From NCBI GenBank assembly GCA_031772625.1, contig CM062816.1, forward strand, positions 835,286,033 to 835,350,032: DNA of 64,000 bases, in the 5' to 3' direction. Both the position numbers and the translations under genes were made by a program. Below, piece after piece: positions 48,084-58,780 of this stretch (positions within the stretch are counted from its first letter, which is position 1; the number at the start of each line of letters is the position of its first letter). This DNA comes from Pinus tabuliformis. Taxonomy: Eukaryota > Streptophyta > Pinopsida > Pinales > Pinaceae. The notes beneath the pieces are model-generated. The model searched no databases. It was given only the letters and a program-made list of their open reading frames with translations, and was not told where the DNA came from.

Positions 48084-49355
48084 TTGCATAACTCGTCCTT
48101 CGAGAATCTAGTTTGGATTAGACTAGTGGAATTGGAAAGAGGACGCAGAGGGCTACTACATGTCTCAATTTCAGAACTTAAAGATCCTAAAGTACAGAGT
48201 TACAATCGTTTCAAGATTGAGCTCCTAAAATCAAGAAAAAGCAAGATGAGGAAGTTTGATGGCAAGGATCCGATAAATTGGATACTTTAGATGGAGCAAT
48301 ATTTTGATCTACATGGTGTACCACTGTTACAAAAGGTATGTATTGCATCTTCATATTTAGAACCAGATCAATTTTTATGGTATGAAGGGCTTTTTTCTCA
48401 TAAACAACTTGTTACGTGGTCAATTTTCACGGAGGAAATGATAACACATTATGAGGATACAAAGAGCAACACCTTCTTTAGAGCAACACCACAACAATTG
48501 GAAAGAGTAAAAGGGATTTGTGACATAGTGGAAAGCAAAATTATGGAAACCAGGAAGCATACCCCTCACAACTATGAAGATGGAAGTGTTTTTTCTCCCA
48601 GCCTTCCACAACCTACAAGGGTTACACCACAACAATTGGAAGAAAAAAGAGAAAAAGGGCTTTGTTACAATTGTGATAGAAAATGCACTAAAGGTCATAA
48701 GTGTGTTGAGAAGAAATTATTTTGCATAGAATATGAAGAGGAGGAAGAAAAGGATCAAGAAACATCAAAAGAAGAGGATATACGCCAGGACCCCACCCCA
48801 GAGAAAGAAGAAATGAATCAGACCATATCTTGTAAAGCATTGGCAAGAATTACCACTCCTCAAACTCTCAAGATAGAAGGACATATCAAGAAGAAAAAGG
48901 TGCAAGAAGTGAAATATCACATCGAGAAAGAAGAAATGAATCCAACCATATCTTGTAATTCATTGGTCGAAATTACCACTCCTCAAACTATCAAGATAGA
49001 AGGACATATCAAGAAGAAAAATGTTCAAGAAGTGAAAGATCACATCGAGCATCAAGAAATGAATCAGACCATATATTGTAAAGGATTGGAAGAAATTACC
49101 ACTCCTCAAACTCTAGAGATAGAAGGACATATCAAGAAGAAAAAGGTTCAAGCAGAGAAAGATCACATCGAGCATCAACAACAATTTTTCCAAATTTTAA
49201 AGGATAACGCCACTTCGGCGCAAAATCAAACGAAACAACAGTTAGATCAACATCGTAGTGAAAAATGTTTTGATGTAGGTGATTGGGTATTTTTACTGCT
49301 ACATCTCAAGAAAGCTATTTATGAGAAGGAAATTGGCAATACTACATGCACTTAA
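48084..49355 (+). pseudogene. Gag-like ORF with zinc knuckle and triplicated protease-start segment
   Basis: One frame with a single TAG at 48288 inside a gag block (INWIL-stop-MEQYFDLHG; Gln is usual there). Gag body about 48240-48480; zinc knuckle CYNCDRKCTKGHKC at about 48664-48705; a Glu-rich stretch; then three tandem 41-residue units (about 48806, 48929, 49052) each containing ITTPQTLKIEGHIKKKKV-like sequence, which resembles the first strand of Gypsy protease, without the catalytic DSG. At about 49180 it jumps to an integrase C-terminal segment (KCFDVGDWVF), proving an internal deletion of protease-RT-RNase H-integrase core. The 354-codon ORF from 48291 is open. Confidence 0.8.
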
Positions 49356-49722
49356 AAATTGGCGACCTTACCGAATGGGAAGACTCTTCAAGGATGAGGA
49401 TGTGGAATCATTGTTTTGTGCTATTTCTATTATCCAACTAGATTGGATAAACAAAGCAAGAGATGAATGGAAGAAATATGAAGAAGTATGGCCACTTATT
49501 CAAAAGTTGCAAAATATCCCAATTCAAACAATATTGCCAGAAATTTAAGAGGAAGGAAAAATCATATTGGAACCCGGAGCAGTCATAGAAACAAGAACCC
49601 GACAGCTACGAAATCGATCAATTTTAGAGTATCTCATGAAGTGGAAGAACTTACCCACTGAAGATTCCACATGGGAGGACAAGAATTTTATACAGAAGCA
49701 TCAAGAACTACTCAAGCATTGA
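49356..49722 (+). pseudogene. Integrase tail and chromodomain remnant
   Basis: After a frameshift at about 49330 the sequence reads KNWRPYRMGRLFKDEDV, then ILPEI-stop-EEGKIILEPGAVIETRTR, then RNRSILEYLMKWKNLPTEDS and TWEDKNFIQKHQELLKH, ending in TGA at 49720. The EYLxKWKNLP...TWE pattern is a chromodomain, which in chromoviruses sits at the integrase C-terminus and directs insertion into chromatin. It identifies the parent as a Ty3/Gypsy chromovirus. Confidence 0.85.
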
Positions 49723-49750
49723 GGACAACACCTTTTGAAGGAGAGGGGCA

Positions 49751-50075
49751 TGTTAGGACTACTAGTGTAACCCTTATTGTTATTAGTAAAACCCACTTAT
49801 TATATTGATGTACCCATGTAGTGCCCATATTTTTACTATTGTGCCCCATAGAAGCCCACTATTGTTATTATTTTTCCCTTACATTATTATTGTTATGTCG
49901 GCTCTGATTATGTTATGACCCCTTAGACTCCTATATATAGAAAGGATGTCTTTTCATTTGTATCATCAAAGAATTGTTCATTTATGTAATGTAAAGGAGG
50001 TTGCCCCCTCGAAGAGGCTGAATTTTAAGGCGTTGATCTATCTTTTCTATCTTTTCTTGAGCTGGTTTCATAACA
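49751..50075 (+). mobile_element. 3' LTR (325 bp) of the chromovirus derivative
   Basis: It starts TGTTAGGACTAC directly after the polypurine tract and ends TTTCATAACA, followed by CAATA. Confidence 0.93.
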
Positions 50076-52037
50076 CAATACATATTCCAGATAATTTCTC
50101 AAGACGAGAAATCTACAACTTATACAAAGAATATGCAGAAGATGTTGAAGGAAATGGTCTATTTATTACATATCAATATTTTGTGAAGATATGGAAGAAA
50201 TAATTTGACAATGTATGTATTGCTAACAAGACAAGGATGAGGGTTTGCAGTACATGTGCTTATCTTAAATAAAAATGGGATAAATGTGAAGGGGTGGAAA
50301 GAGGAAAACATTCATAACAATAATTTTTAAAATTGTATAGTCATCAACTATGAAAATGTATTTATTAATGACTTTCTTTTATGTTATGTAGATTCCATTG
50401 TCAAAGTGCTTCAAGAGCATTGTGAACAACAAACAAGTGAAAGGAAAAAGTTATTCAATCATCGAAAGAAGTGTTATGATAATCCAAATAAATATTTGGG
50501 TTTGATAATTGATGGTATGGACCAGAAGAAAACACTTCTACCACATTTTGTTCGCACACCCAAAAATTTACAGGAGGAAAATTTTATTCAGTATCACTTG
50601 GTCGGTTGTATGGTCTTCAATGGGAAAATGTTGCCAACGGTATACTTAACAACTCCAAATATTCATAATGATGCAGGTATGACAATAACCATAATTCATT
50701 ATGTGCTTTCTCATTGGTTTGGTAATCTTCCTAAAGTTTTGTATCTACAAATGGAGAACACTTGTCGTGAAAAAAAAATCAAATTATTTTTGGATATCTA
50801 AACATGCTTGTTGAATTGAGATATTTTCAGAAGGTAAAGGTTGGTTTCCTTCTTGTTGGGCATGCTCATAACCATATTGATCAGATGTTCAATCGCTTTT
50901 TAGTCATATTGAGGAGGAAGGATGTTAGGAGCTTGCCACCATTAATTAATGTATTAAGAAATCATACATGTCAAAGCCTAGTTTTGATGTGTTGGAAGAA
51001 ACTGTTGACATGTGACGGTTTATTTTGGGATTGCATGGTGAAGAGAAATGCATTGAAAAACTTAATGACATTAGCTTCCAACATCAATTCTGTATCAAAA
51101 ATTGATGGGAAGACACTAATATGGGGCAATAAGTATTCAACTGCTGCAAAATGGACACCGTCATCAGGTTTGACATTTTTGAAGTTCATTCCAGATCATC
51201 CAATATTTGCATCAATATATTATTATTACAATCAATTGCTGAATTTCATAATGCACGCAGGTAGAATAGAGATATAAATTATTCTAATTGCCTGAAAGAA
51301 ATTAAAAAATGTATTAGATATACATATGAGTACTTTGACATTGTTGATTCATTTTGGTGGGAGTCTTTTTTCAATATTCAAAGTGATATCATTTGAAGAA
51401 CAACAAATGAAGATATACCTTTGAAAACTCCATTTATTTGGCCACAAAATGTGTCAAATGAACATGAGGAAAGAAACATTATTGAATAGCAACAATATCA
51501 AGGTATTATTAATTCTTCGCATGTAGAGGAAAGAGAAATGTATATTGGTTTTAGAAGATATCGTGCACAAAGCAAAGTCATGGAATACCTTTACAAGGGT
51601 TCATTACAAGATATTAACGAGGATTGCATGATCACAGTGTTAGCAGATGGAGATGCCAATGGCTATCCATTTTGTGTTTCTAAGGTTATAAAGGTCATTA
51701 CAGAAAATGAAGATGTTGTAGGCATTGAAGTACATTGGTATGCCACAAATACACACCCATTCAATGGTGTGTACAAGCCAGAGATGGTAGTCGATAAAAG
51801 CCAGAGATTCCGAAGAGGTTGTTACTAGAAAAAACAATGTTGAGATGGGAGTCTGCTGAAACCAGTCGTAGATCTAGAAGAATTTTGAAACTTGAAATGG
51901 TGGGCATGCATATGGACTCAGATGGGGCACTAGTTGATGAAAGAGAAGAATATAGAACATCTTCATCTGCATCCAGTGATTCATCTAAATATGTGAATTC
52001 TGATGGTGTTCAAGAAAATATGGGTGATTCTGAATAA

Positions 52038-52370
52038 TTGTCTAAGATATTTTATATAACTGATGTTTGCATCGTATCTTGAAATAAAAAATTTGATTTC
52101 CATATGATGTTAAATGAAGTTATGAGTCATTTTTATGTTTGTTGGATTATATGTTCTAATTATGATGAGTTTTGTTGTTTAGAATATCCACAACGCAACA
52201 ATAACTTAGAGATATAGTTTATGTTTCATTCAATCTACAAGTATTGACATTTTGATTAATTTAGTCATGTAATTTGTTCACAATGTCATGGTTTAAATGT
52301 GTTGAAAACTTATAGTTTTTTAATTCTATGGTTGAAAGTTTTCCAAATTTTTTTTATCTATAATGTTATG
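52038..52370. other. AT-rich spacer
   Basis: 3' flank of the transposase-like gene. No poly(A) site or terminal inverted repeat could be assigned. It ends with TTATG (52366-52370), the left target duplication of the next element. The spacer continues at 56775-56821 and beyond 58776. Confidence 0.5.
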
Positions 52371-55300
52371 TGTTAGAGTCGGTCTGGTCAGTCCTCCGTC
52401 AGAGATCAAAACTCTTTATGCATTTCATTTTTAGGTGTCCCGCTCCATTCACTCAGCTGCATTCCACTAGGGGCATGCCATAATCTGACGGAGAAGGTCA
52501 TGCTAGTCATTTCCCATCATGTCTGGTTCCTGCTGGCTTGGGTCTTTTGTAAATAATCACTAAAGTCCATGACAGTCAAGGTCTGGTCCTTTAATGGACA
52601 AAAGTCATTTTTGGTCATTAGGTCTAGGGATTGATCAATTTGATCTTTAAATATGTCCAGTAAAGCCATGCAGGCCAGAGTGATGCTCTTGCAAAGTAAT
52701 GATCCGCAGAGTTTCATCATCATATTGATAAACTTCGACTGTTCTTCAAAACTCTGTTTTGAAGAAAAGTCAAACAGTGCTATTGGTGACAAAATTTCAA
52801 AAGGGGTATACAGTTGATTTCTTCAGGTGCAGTCATGATTTCCGTGGCCAAATGCTCTGTCATGCAATCCCCACAAAAAGTGTCGAAAATTTCATCGTTT
52901 GAGCCCAAAATTCAGAGAAAAAGTGAAAATCAGGGTTATATTAAAGTCAGTGAAAAAGGTGCCAAACAGGACATTAGAAAGTGGGTTTTTAAAAAAATCA
53001 AATTTAAAACATGACCTCCAAGCCTATATACACAAATTCCATCATGAATCCAAGTCATTGTGCAACCAAGTGCTTGGGAGAACATTTCAAACTGTTTGAG
53101 TGAGAAATCGTGCGATTTGGAGCAGTTTGAGGAGGTTTCAGGGTGCACGGCGCACACAGAGCCCGCCTGCAGTGTTAAATTACAACTAGCACGACACACA
53201 CCCGGAGCGCGGTGCACTGGGCTTTGTGCGCGGCGCACAGAGACAAAGCGCCCAGAAATTGCCAAACTCACCCAATTTTTTTGTGAAGACACTCTAATTG
53301 CAAGGTAGGCTACCTAAACTCACTTGTGCATCAAATTTGGTAAAGATATGATGGTTTCATGCCCATGATTGAATGCAAAAATTTCTTAAAGCAACCACAA
53401 AAAGACACCAAGAAATCATCTTGCTAGGGTTGTGTAATAGTGTTATTGTTGCCAAGGTATTTTCCCTTCCCTACCCCTGTTCCTTATTCCCCTATTGCAT
53501 TCTTCCTACTATCACTACCCTAACACTACCAAACTCATATTCCCTTACCCCTCCTCCCATTACTCAATACAAACCCTAAAACCCTACCTTGCCAAAAACC
53601 CAAACCCTACCCTATCAAAAATACCCAAACCCCCTACATGTCCCTAAACAAAATTCTCCCTATAACCCATGTTCCCATTATATTATTCCCCTCCTAATAT
53701 TCCCTTGTTTCATTTTCCCCTTGGTGGCAGATTATCAAAACAACCTAGATTTCACCATCATCAAAGGGGCAGCCTAAATACAGTTTATAAATAGCAGTCA
53801 TGGCATCCGAGGTTTCATCAGAGTATGAGGTGGAGACCCACAGTGATACAACTTCAGGAGAACATGCCCCCAGGAGACATCACCGGAGTGGCAAACATGT
53901 TAGAGATGAGCCAAACACCCTCACTGAGTTGTAGGCATGCCCTCTTGCTATGTCATGTTTCTAGCACCTAGCATGTTTTGAATTTTGTCAAAGGGTGGCA
54001 AATGTCAGAGTTCATCATGAGTTGGCCCGTCTTTTTGCGCTTCACCTACATGGAGGTCAGTCTATCTTGGCCAGGGTCACCTTCACATTGACACCCGAAA
54101 CTGTATCAGTGGCAACAGGCATACCAAATGTTGGAGAACAGTGGCATAAGAAGAAGAAGGTGGAGAGGCATCATTATGAGCCTTACATTAAGGCCAATTG
54201 TTTAAGTTAGCTCACGATAGTTTCCCATTCAGATTTTTGAGAGATGAGTATGCTCTGCTCATGAAATTGATCATGAAGTACTTCAGTTGTGAGGGGAGGT
54301 TTTCTCGCCTTTATGCCTATCACATTAGGTTGCTCATGCACTTTACCAGGGTGTGGATGATGAACCTCCCATTTTTCATTTGCGGGAACATAGAGAGGAT
54401 GAAAAATTTCATGCAACATAAGACCCCTCAACAGCAGCTCAACAATGTTTATCACTTTGCTCTTATCCGGATTTTGGTGGATCATCAGTTGGGATTGCAG
54501 GGTATTGCTTGGGAGGACTTCATCTCCCGTGACTTCTTCAGTGCTCCACAGGTAGTATCAGAGGTAGAGCATGAGATAGGTGGTCCATCACATCAGTATG
54601 AGCGCCATGAGATTGCTACTATGCTAGTATTCATCACCTATCAGAAAGGCAGGAGACCCTTATTTGCAGTAGCAAAGCGAGTGTTATCTCCACTTGGGGT
54701 GGAAGGGGCCTCGCTTCCGACATCAACATCACATGAGCAGGGCAGAGGTAAGGATCCAGTGAAAGAGGAAGGGCCATCAGGTGAACGAGAGACCGAATTC
54801 GTTCTCCTCCATGATGATGAGACTGATACAGAACCAACAATGCAGAGCTTACATAGATCATCCAGGAGCAGCAATCAGTGATTGAGGCCTTATCCCTTGA
54901 CTTGGAGAGGGCCAAGTGGAACATGAAGTACCTGGAGCAGAGAAACAAGCAGCTTGAGGACCAGTGGGTGATTACGGAGCTGCAAAACATTTGTGAGCAT
55001 CGCCAAGCTGCTCAAAGGAGAAGAGTTGAGCTCACATCATTGGAGCAAGAAATCAATGAGGATCGGGAGGCCAACCTCGAGAGGGTCAAAATGCACTTGG
55101 AGAGGCTGCTGGAAAAGGCTGACAAGGACCTTTCTCTACTGAGACACATGGCTTTTCATTACAGGGCACGAAACATGAGCGCCAAGGCCCAAATAAAGAG
55201 TTTGAAGGTGAAATTGAGGAAAGCAACAAGAAAGGAAAAAGAGGCAAAAGAGAAAGATCGGCTTAGAATCTTGGCCAAGGCTTTCTTGGCCCATCATAAC

Positions 55301-56774
55301 ACCCCATAGAGAACCTCCAACCCAAATTTCAAGAAATTTGGGGAACTTTTGGTCACATGACAAATTTTTGGGCAAAACACAGGGTTTTTCTCCCTATGCG
55401 CCGTGCCACTAGCGCGACGATAAAAATTGGGAGCTTCAAATGAAGAAGGGTTTGCATTTTGGATTCAACAGGGAAAATCACGACTACTGGTGCGTGGACA
55501 AGAAATTTGGGCAAGATCTGAGTCTCCAGGAGGTCAAAAACACCCAAAAATGGCCTCTCTGCCCCTTTTTTGACACACAGGAAGCAGTCTTGGGAGAATG
55601 AAGATTTGGAGGGGCAAATGAGCACCAAATTCAGAAATTCCAATTGGGTTAGAAAGTAGACAGGACAGGATTTCCAACAAGCACACTTGGGCACATTTTG
55701 GACACCTGCAAGTGCCTCAAATCAGGCTCCAAAGTAGCACGGCGCATAGAGAAAATGGCGTGGCGCACACAAGAAAAATTGCCAAATTTTCTTCCGTTTC
55801 GCGAAATTTCGATTCGCGACTTCTCCAAGTGGACCCGCTCATCTACATTTCAGTTTTTTAGCACCTAAGGTGTCATTTAAAGTATTTTCTCTCCATATTG
55901 GCTTCTATCCAAGTGGCGAAGGAAGGAAAACGGTCACCCAAGCCATTTGTCATGTTTGTAACGATGCACTTGTAGCTGATGGTTGGCTCTTCACCTCCAT
56001 TTTGTAATGATTCGAGTAACTCCCCAACCCTTGGGCGTTCTATCTCTTCATTGCACATTCTATATATTGTATGCAAGCTATTTGCAAAGGGTTGGTTAGC
56101 TTGTAACTTCTGGGAGACTGTGGGAAAGAAACTTTGTTTCTTCACTGTGTATTTTTGACAGAGAATTAATGAAAGGCAACGAATCTGTTTCATGAGATTC
56201 TTGTGGTTGTGAGTGTAGCAAATGTGTCTCTTATGTTTTCATATGTATTTTGTTATGTTTCATAATTCAATTCATGTTCATTCTAGTGAAATTTTCTGAG
56301 TGAGATTAGGTAGAATTCATTTTTATTGCTCTGCCTATGGGAAAATTTCATGTTCAGTGTTCTTCTTCTGTTGAAAACGATTCAGGTTCCTATGCCCTTT
56401 TCATACTCCTCAGCAATCTCTCCGTTCCGCGTTATTCCAAACTAAATTGCTACACTTTCCGCTTGCCTTACCTCACGAAGTAATCTGTGCCTTTGTATTA
56501 AATTCTATGTTCTTTGCTGACTGTTGGTCCCATACCATCCCAGAAGCTCGGTCATTCAAAAAAAATTGTTTCTTGTATCCATATTCACTTACTAGCCTAA
56601 GATCAATATTTCATTGTAAGTCATCTCAGATCGTTTTTTGCTTATCTATTCACTGAGCATGACTCGGAGAGAGCCCTCTCCTGTTTTGGTAGGGCTAGCT
56701 ACCAGACTGAGCGTGGTTTGTGGTTACCCTGAATTTTGCCTTCCTTCAACCTAGGGCAGATTTAGGTGCTAACA
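52371..56774 (+). mobile_element. Giant LTR-like element, complete copy 2 (4404 bp)
   Basis: It starts TGTTAGAGTCGG and ends GGTGCTAACA with TTATG duplicated on both sides (52366-52370 and 56775-56779). TG...CA ends and 5-bp target duplications are retroviral-integrase hallmarks. I find no shorter LTR pair: the first and last few hundred bases do not match. The simplest reading is a single solo LTR over 4 kb long that contains an ORF. Other blocks: CGGCGCAC-type motifs at 53145-53240 and 55395-55770, and a pyrimidine-rich leader (53455-53730) before the ORF. Copy 1 is at 1-3452. Confidence 0.75.
53800..55309 (+). pseudogene. Decayed ORF of the giant LTR-like element, copy 2
   Basis: ATG 53800 begins an acidic, Ser/Thr-rich N-terminus, stopped by TAG at 53932 and 53962, where copy 1 has CAG (LQACP and CFQY). 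The globular part reads VHHELARLFALHLHGG, TFTLTPETVSVATGIPNVGE and, after a frameshift near 54205, FPFRFLRDEYALLMKLIMKY, YAYHIRLLMHFTRVWMMNLP (54310-54370), GIAWEDFISRDFF. A second frameshift lies near 54870. The last 140 codons (54878-55309) are a long charged coiled coil (EREANLERVKMHLERLLEKA-like). Function unknown; possibly a gag-like or transposon-associated protein, since it is encoded in a mobile unit and has no polymerase. Confidence 0.65.
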
Positions 56775-57503
56775 TTATGATTGAAAACAATTAGAATTTT
56801 AATGACCTTTAGTGTCATGCTATTATTGTTGAAAATAATACTGAGAGGGGGGGGGGTGAATCAGTATTATCAAGTTCTTTTAACAAATCTTCCTTATTTA
56901 CACTTTGAATTATTTTTGCATATCAGTACCATAAAATAATGAGCATGAACAAGAAAAACAGATAGTCACACCAAAGAACACCAAATATAAGGTGGAAACC
57001 CAATGTGGGTGAAAACCACTTGCTGCAATATGTCTCTATCTTCTTTCAAATTAGAAACTCCTGTTACAATGATTTTGTATTGGTGCAGTCCTTTACCAGT
57101 ACGCAGGCTGCAACCTGCAGAGAGCTACAACTCTCTCTCGTTTTCCAGTCTCTCCTAGAAGGGAGCTACAACCCCCTACTTCTTTTCTTTCAAGGACCAC
57201 TTTTCATAAATTTTCAAACTGGATCCAACAACAACATTGAAGCTCATAATCAAACAACCTTCTGAATCACCCAATCACCAGATCCATACATATACAATGA
57301 TATTATGAGAGTTATCAACCAGATCTAGTACATAAAGATAAGTCATTAATCATGCTGTTATCTGAACTCAATACCAGTAACCAAACATCAGTTATGCACC
57401 CAAAACCCTGCAGAATAGTCAAAGGCAGTTAAAACAAAATTTAAGCAGGGATCGCAACTTCACTGGTATAGATCTGCGGATATCTGTACTACCTCCGCAC
57501 CTG

Positions 57504-58155
57504 CGCCTTCTGTGGCGCCGCGACCACCACACCTGCGCCTTCTGTGGCGCCTCCGCACTGCGCCTTCTGTGGCGCCTCCGCACTGCGCCTTCTGTGGCAC
57601 CTCTGCACTGCGCCTTCTGTGGCGCCTCCGCACTGCGCCTTCTGTGGCGCCTCTGTGGCATCTCCGCACTGCGTCTTCTGTGGCGCCTCCGCACTGCGCC
57701 TTCTGTGGCGCCTCCGCACTGTGCCTTCTGTGGCGTCTCCGCACTGCGCCTTCTGTGGCGCCTCCGCACTGCGCCTTCTGTGGCGCCTCTGCACTGTGCC
57801 TTCTGTGGCGCCTCTGTGGCGTCTCCGCACTGTGCCTTTTGTGGCACCTCCGCACTGCACCTTCTGTGGCGCCTCCGCATTGCGCCTTCTGTGGCGCCTC
57901 CGCACTGCGCCTTCTGTGGCGTCTCTGCACTGCGCCTTCTGTGGCGCCTCCGCACTGCGCCTTCTGTGGCGCCTCTATGGCATCTCCGCACTGCGCCTTC
58001 TGTGGCGCCTCTGTGGCGTCTCCGCACTGCGCCTTTTGTGGCGCCTCCACACTACGCCTTCTGTGGCGTCTCCGCACTGCACCTTCTGTGGCGCCTCCGC
58101 ACTGCGCCTTCTGTGGCGCCTCCGCACTGCGCCTTCTGTGGCGCCTCCGCACTTC
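57504..58155. repeat. 25-bp CpG-rich minisatellite inside the solo LTR
   Basis: Roughly 25 tandem units of GCGCCTCCGCACTGCGCC + TTCTGTG, interrupted by 11-12-bp partial duplications (GCGCCTCTGTG). Each full unit has three CpGs; variant units show CG to TG or CA changes. The unit is not a multiple of three bases, so every frame on both strands stays open for hundreds of codons. The ORFs seen here (e.g. 57460-58287 minus, 57544-58257 plus) are repeat artefacts. The matching part of the other Z copy (about 12120-12240) has no such array. Confidence 0.95.
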
Positions 58156-58379
58156 CACAGCTGCAGCGCTCGAGAGATCACCCTTCACAGATTCGCTTTC
58201 AACTTCCCTTTCATAGATCAAACTTTTAAAACAATAACCCAATATTTCAGATCTTAAGATATTCGATTTGCAAGAATGAATTAGCAAAGTGATCTCCTTT
58301 GCTTTATATAGGCAAGCTGCTTCCTAAAATCATGGATCAATACCATAGATAACCAATACAAGGGGCCCAAAAACATGGG

Positions 58380-58690
58380 GTTCAATAATACCAAGGACTA
58401 ACCACCATGGACCAAAGGTAAGTTCTCCAACATATACACACTTTTGATGAGGTACCATGGTCCAAAACCATAGGTTCAAATACCAAGGACTAACTACCAT
58501 GGACCAAAGGTAAGTTCTCCAACATGAAAGTGCGTGAACTTTTTCTCTACATGAAATAAACTTTTCTCTGCATAAAAGTGCGTGAACTTTTCTCTACATG
58601 AAATAAACTTTTCTCTGCATATAAGTGCGTGAACTTTTCTCTACATAGAATAAGCTTTTCTCTGCATATAAGTGCGTGAACTTTTCTGCA
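58380..58690. repeat. Two short tandem arrays in Z copy 2
   Basis: 58380-58510 holds two copies of a block with ACTAAC(C/T)ACCATGGACCAA and GGTAAGTTCTCCAACAT. 58530-58690 holds about three units of some 47-50 bp with AAGTGCGTGAACTTTTCT and CTACATGAAATAAACTTTTC. Z copy 1 has the CATGGACC block twice but not the second array. Confidence 0.8.
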
Positions 58691-58780
58691 CTATAATTTA
58701 TCATCTGAGATGAGTGGGTTGCCATCAAGTACAACATATGTATCATAAAGCTATACCAGAATCATAATGCCAACAATTAT

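Larger units (their letters stand above)
47328..50075 (+). mobile_element. Complete non-autonomous chromovirus-derived LTR retrotransposon (2748 bp)
   Basis: Two near-identical LTRs (47328-47659 and 49751-50075), a primer-binding site TGGTATCAGAGC (47662-47673), a gag-like ORF, a chromodomain remnant, a polypurine tract GGAGAGGGGCA before the 3' LTR, and CAATA target duplications (47323-47327 and 50076-50080). The RT, RNase H and integrase core are missing. It interrupts the transposase-like gene; removing it with one CAATA restores a continuous reading frame context across the site except for a neighbouring TAG. Confidence 0.93.
45613..52037 (+). pseudogene. DUF7869-like, transposase-like gene, decayed and split by a retrotransposon
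   Basis: Chosen start ATG 45613 (MDSFDCEFF). An acidic 29-residue tandem repeat region follows (to about 46740). The core begins around 46980 with LKRMDFKFALEKRKIYLPMN and is cut at 47327 by the nested element 47328-50075. It resumes at 50081 with IPDNFSRREIYNLYKEY, a CSTCAYLK Cys motif, an intron ending TTATGTAG at 50391, LGLIIDGMDQKKTLLPHF (50490-50545), YHLVGCMVFNGKMLP, VLYLQMENTCRE (50738-50773; family usually DN) and LLVGHAHNHIDQMFNRF (50850-50900). The D...(D/E)N...GHxHxxID layout is what I recall of DUF7869, found in transposon-associated proteins. 51540-51830 has LADGDANGYPFCVSKVIKV and HWYATNTHPFNG, possibly BAH/Tudor-like. Stops near 45819, 47190, 50201, 50799 and 51275. Confidence 0.65.
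56827..58775 (-). mobile_element. Solo LTR of family Z, copy 2 (1949 bp)
   Basis: It starts TGTTGAAAATAATACTGAG and ends ATGCCAACA with ATTAT on both sides (56822-56826 and 58776-58780). It is collinear with 11358-12909 in its outer parts: shared GGTGGAAACCCA, TTGGTGCAG, ACGCAGGCTGCAACC and CATGGACC...AAGTTCTCC blocks. Inferred orientation minus, with TATATAAA (58307-58300 on minus) as TATA box. The size difference comes mainly from the 25-bp minisatellite at 57504-58155. It is inserted in the same AT-rich spacer as the giant element next to it. Confidence 0.85.

Noticed and set aside
52371-53300. A conventional short 5' LTR for the giant element
   Set aside because: Compared with the last kilobase (55800-56774): no matching stretch, so no LTR pair was called.
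57419-58287. Long overlapping ORFs on both strands (up to 275 codons, Arg/Cys/Ala-rich)
   Set aside because: They lie on a 25-bp tandem repeat; because 25 is not a multiple of three and the unit lacks stops, all frames stay open. Composition artefact.
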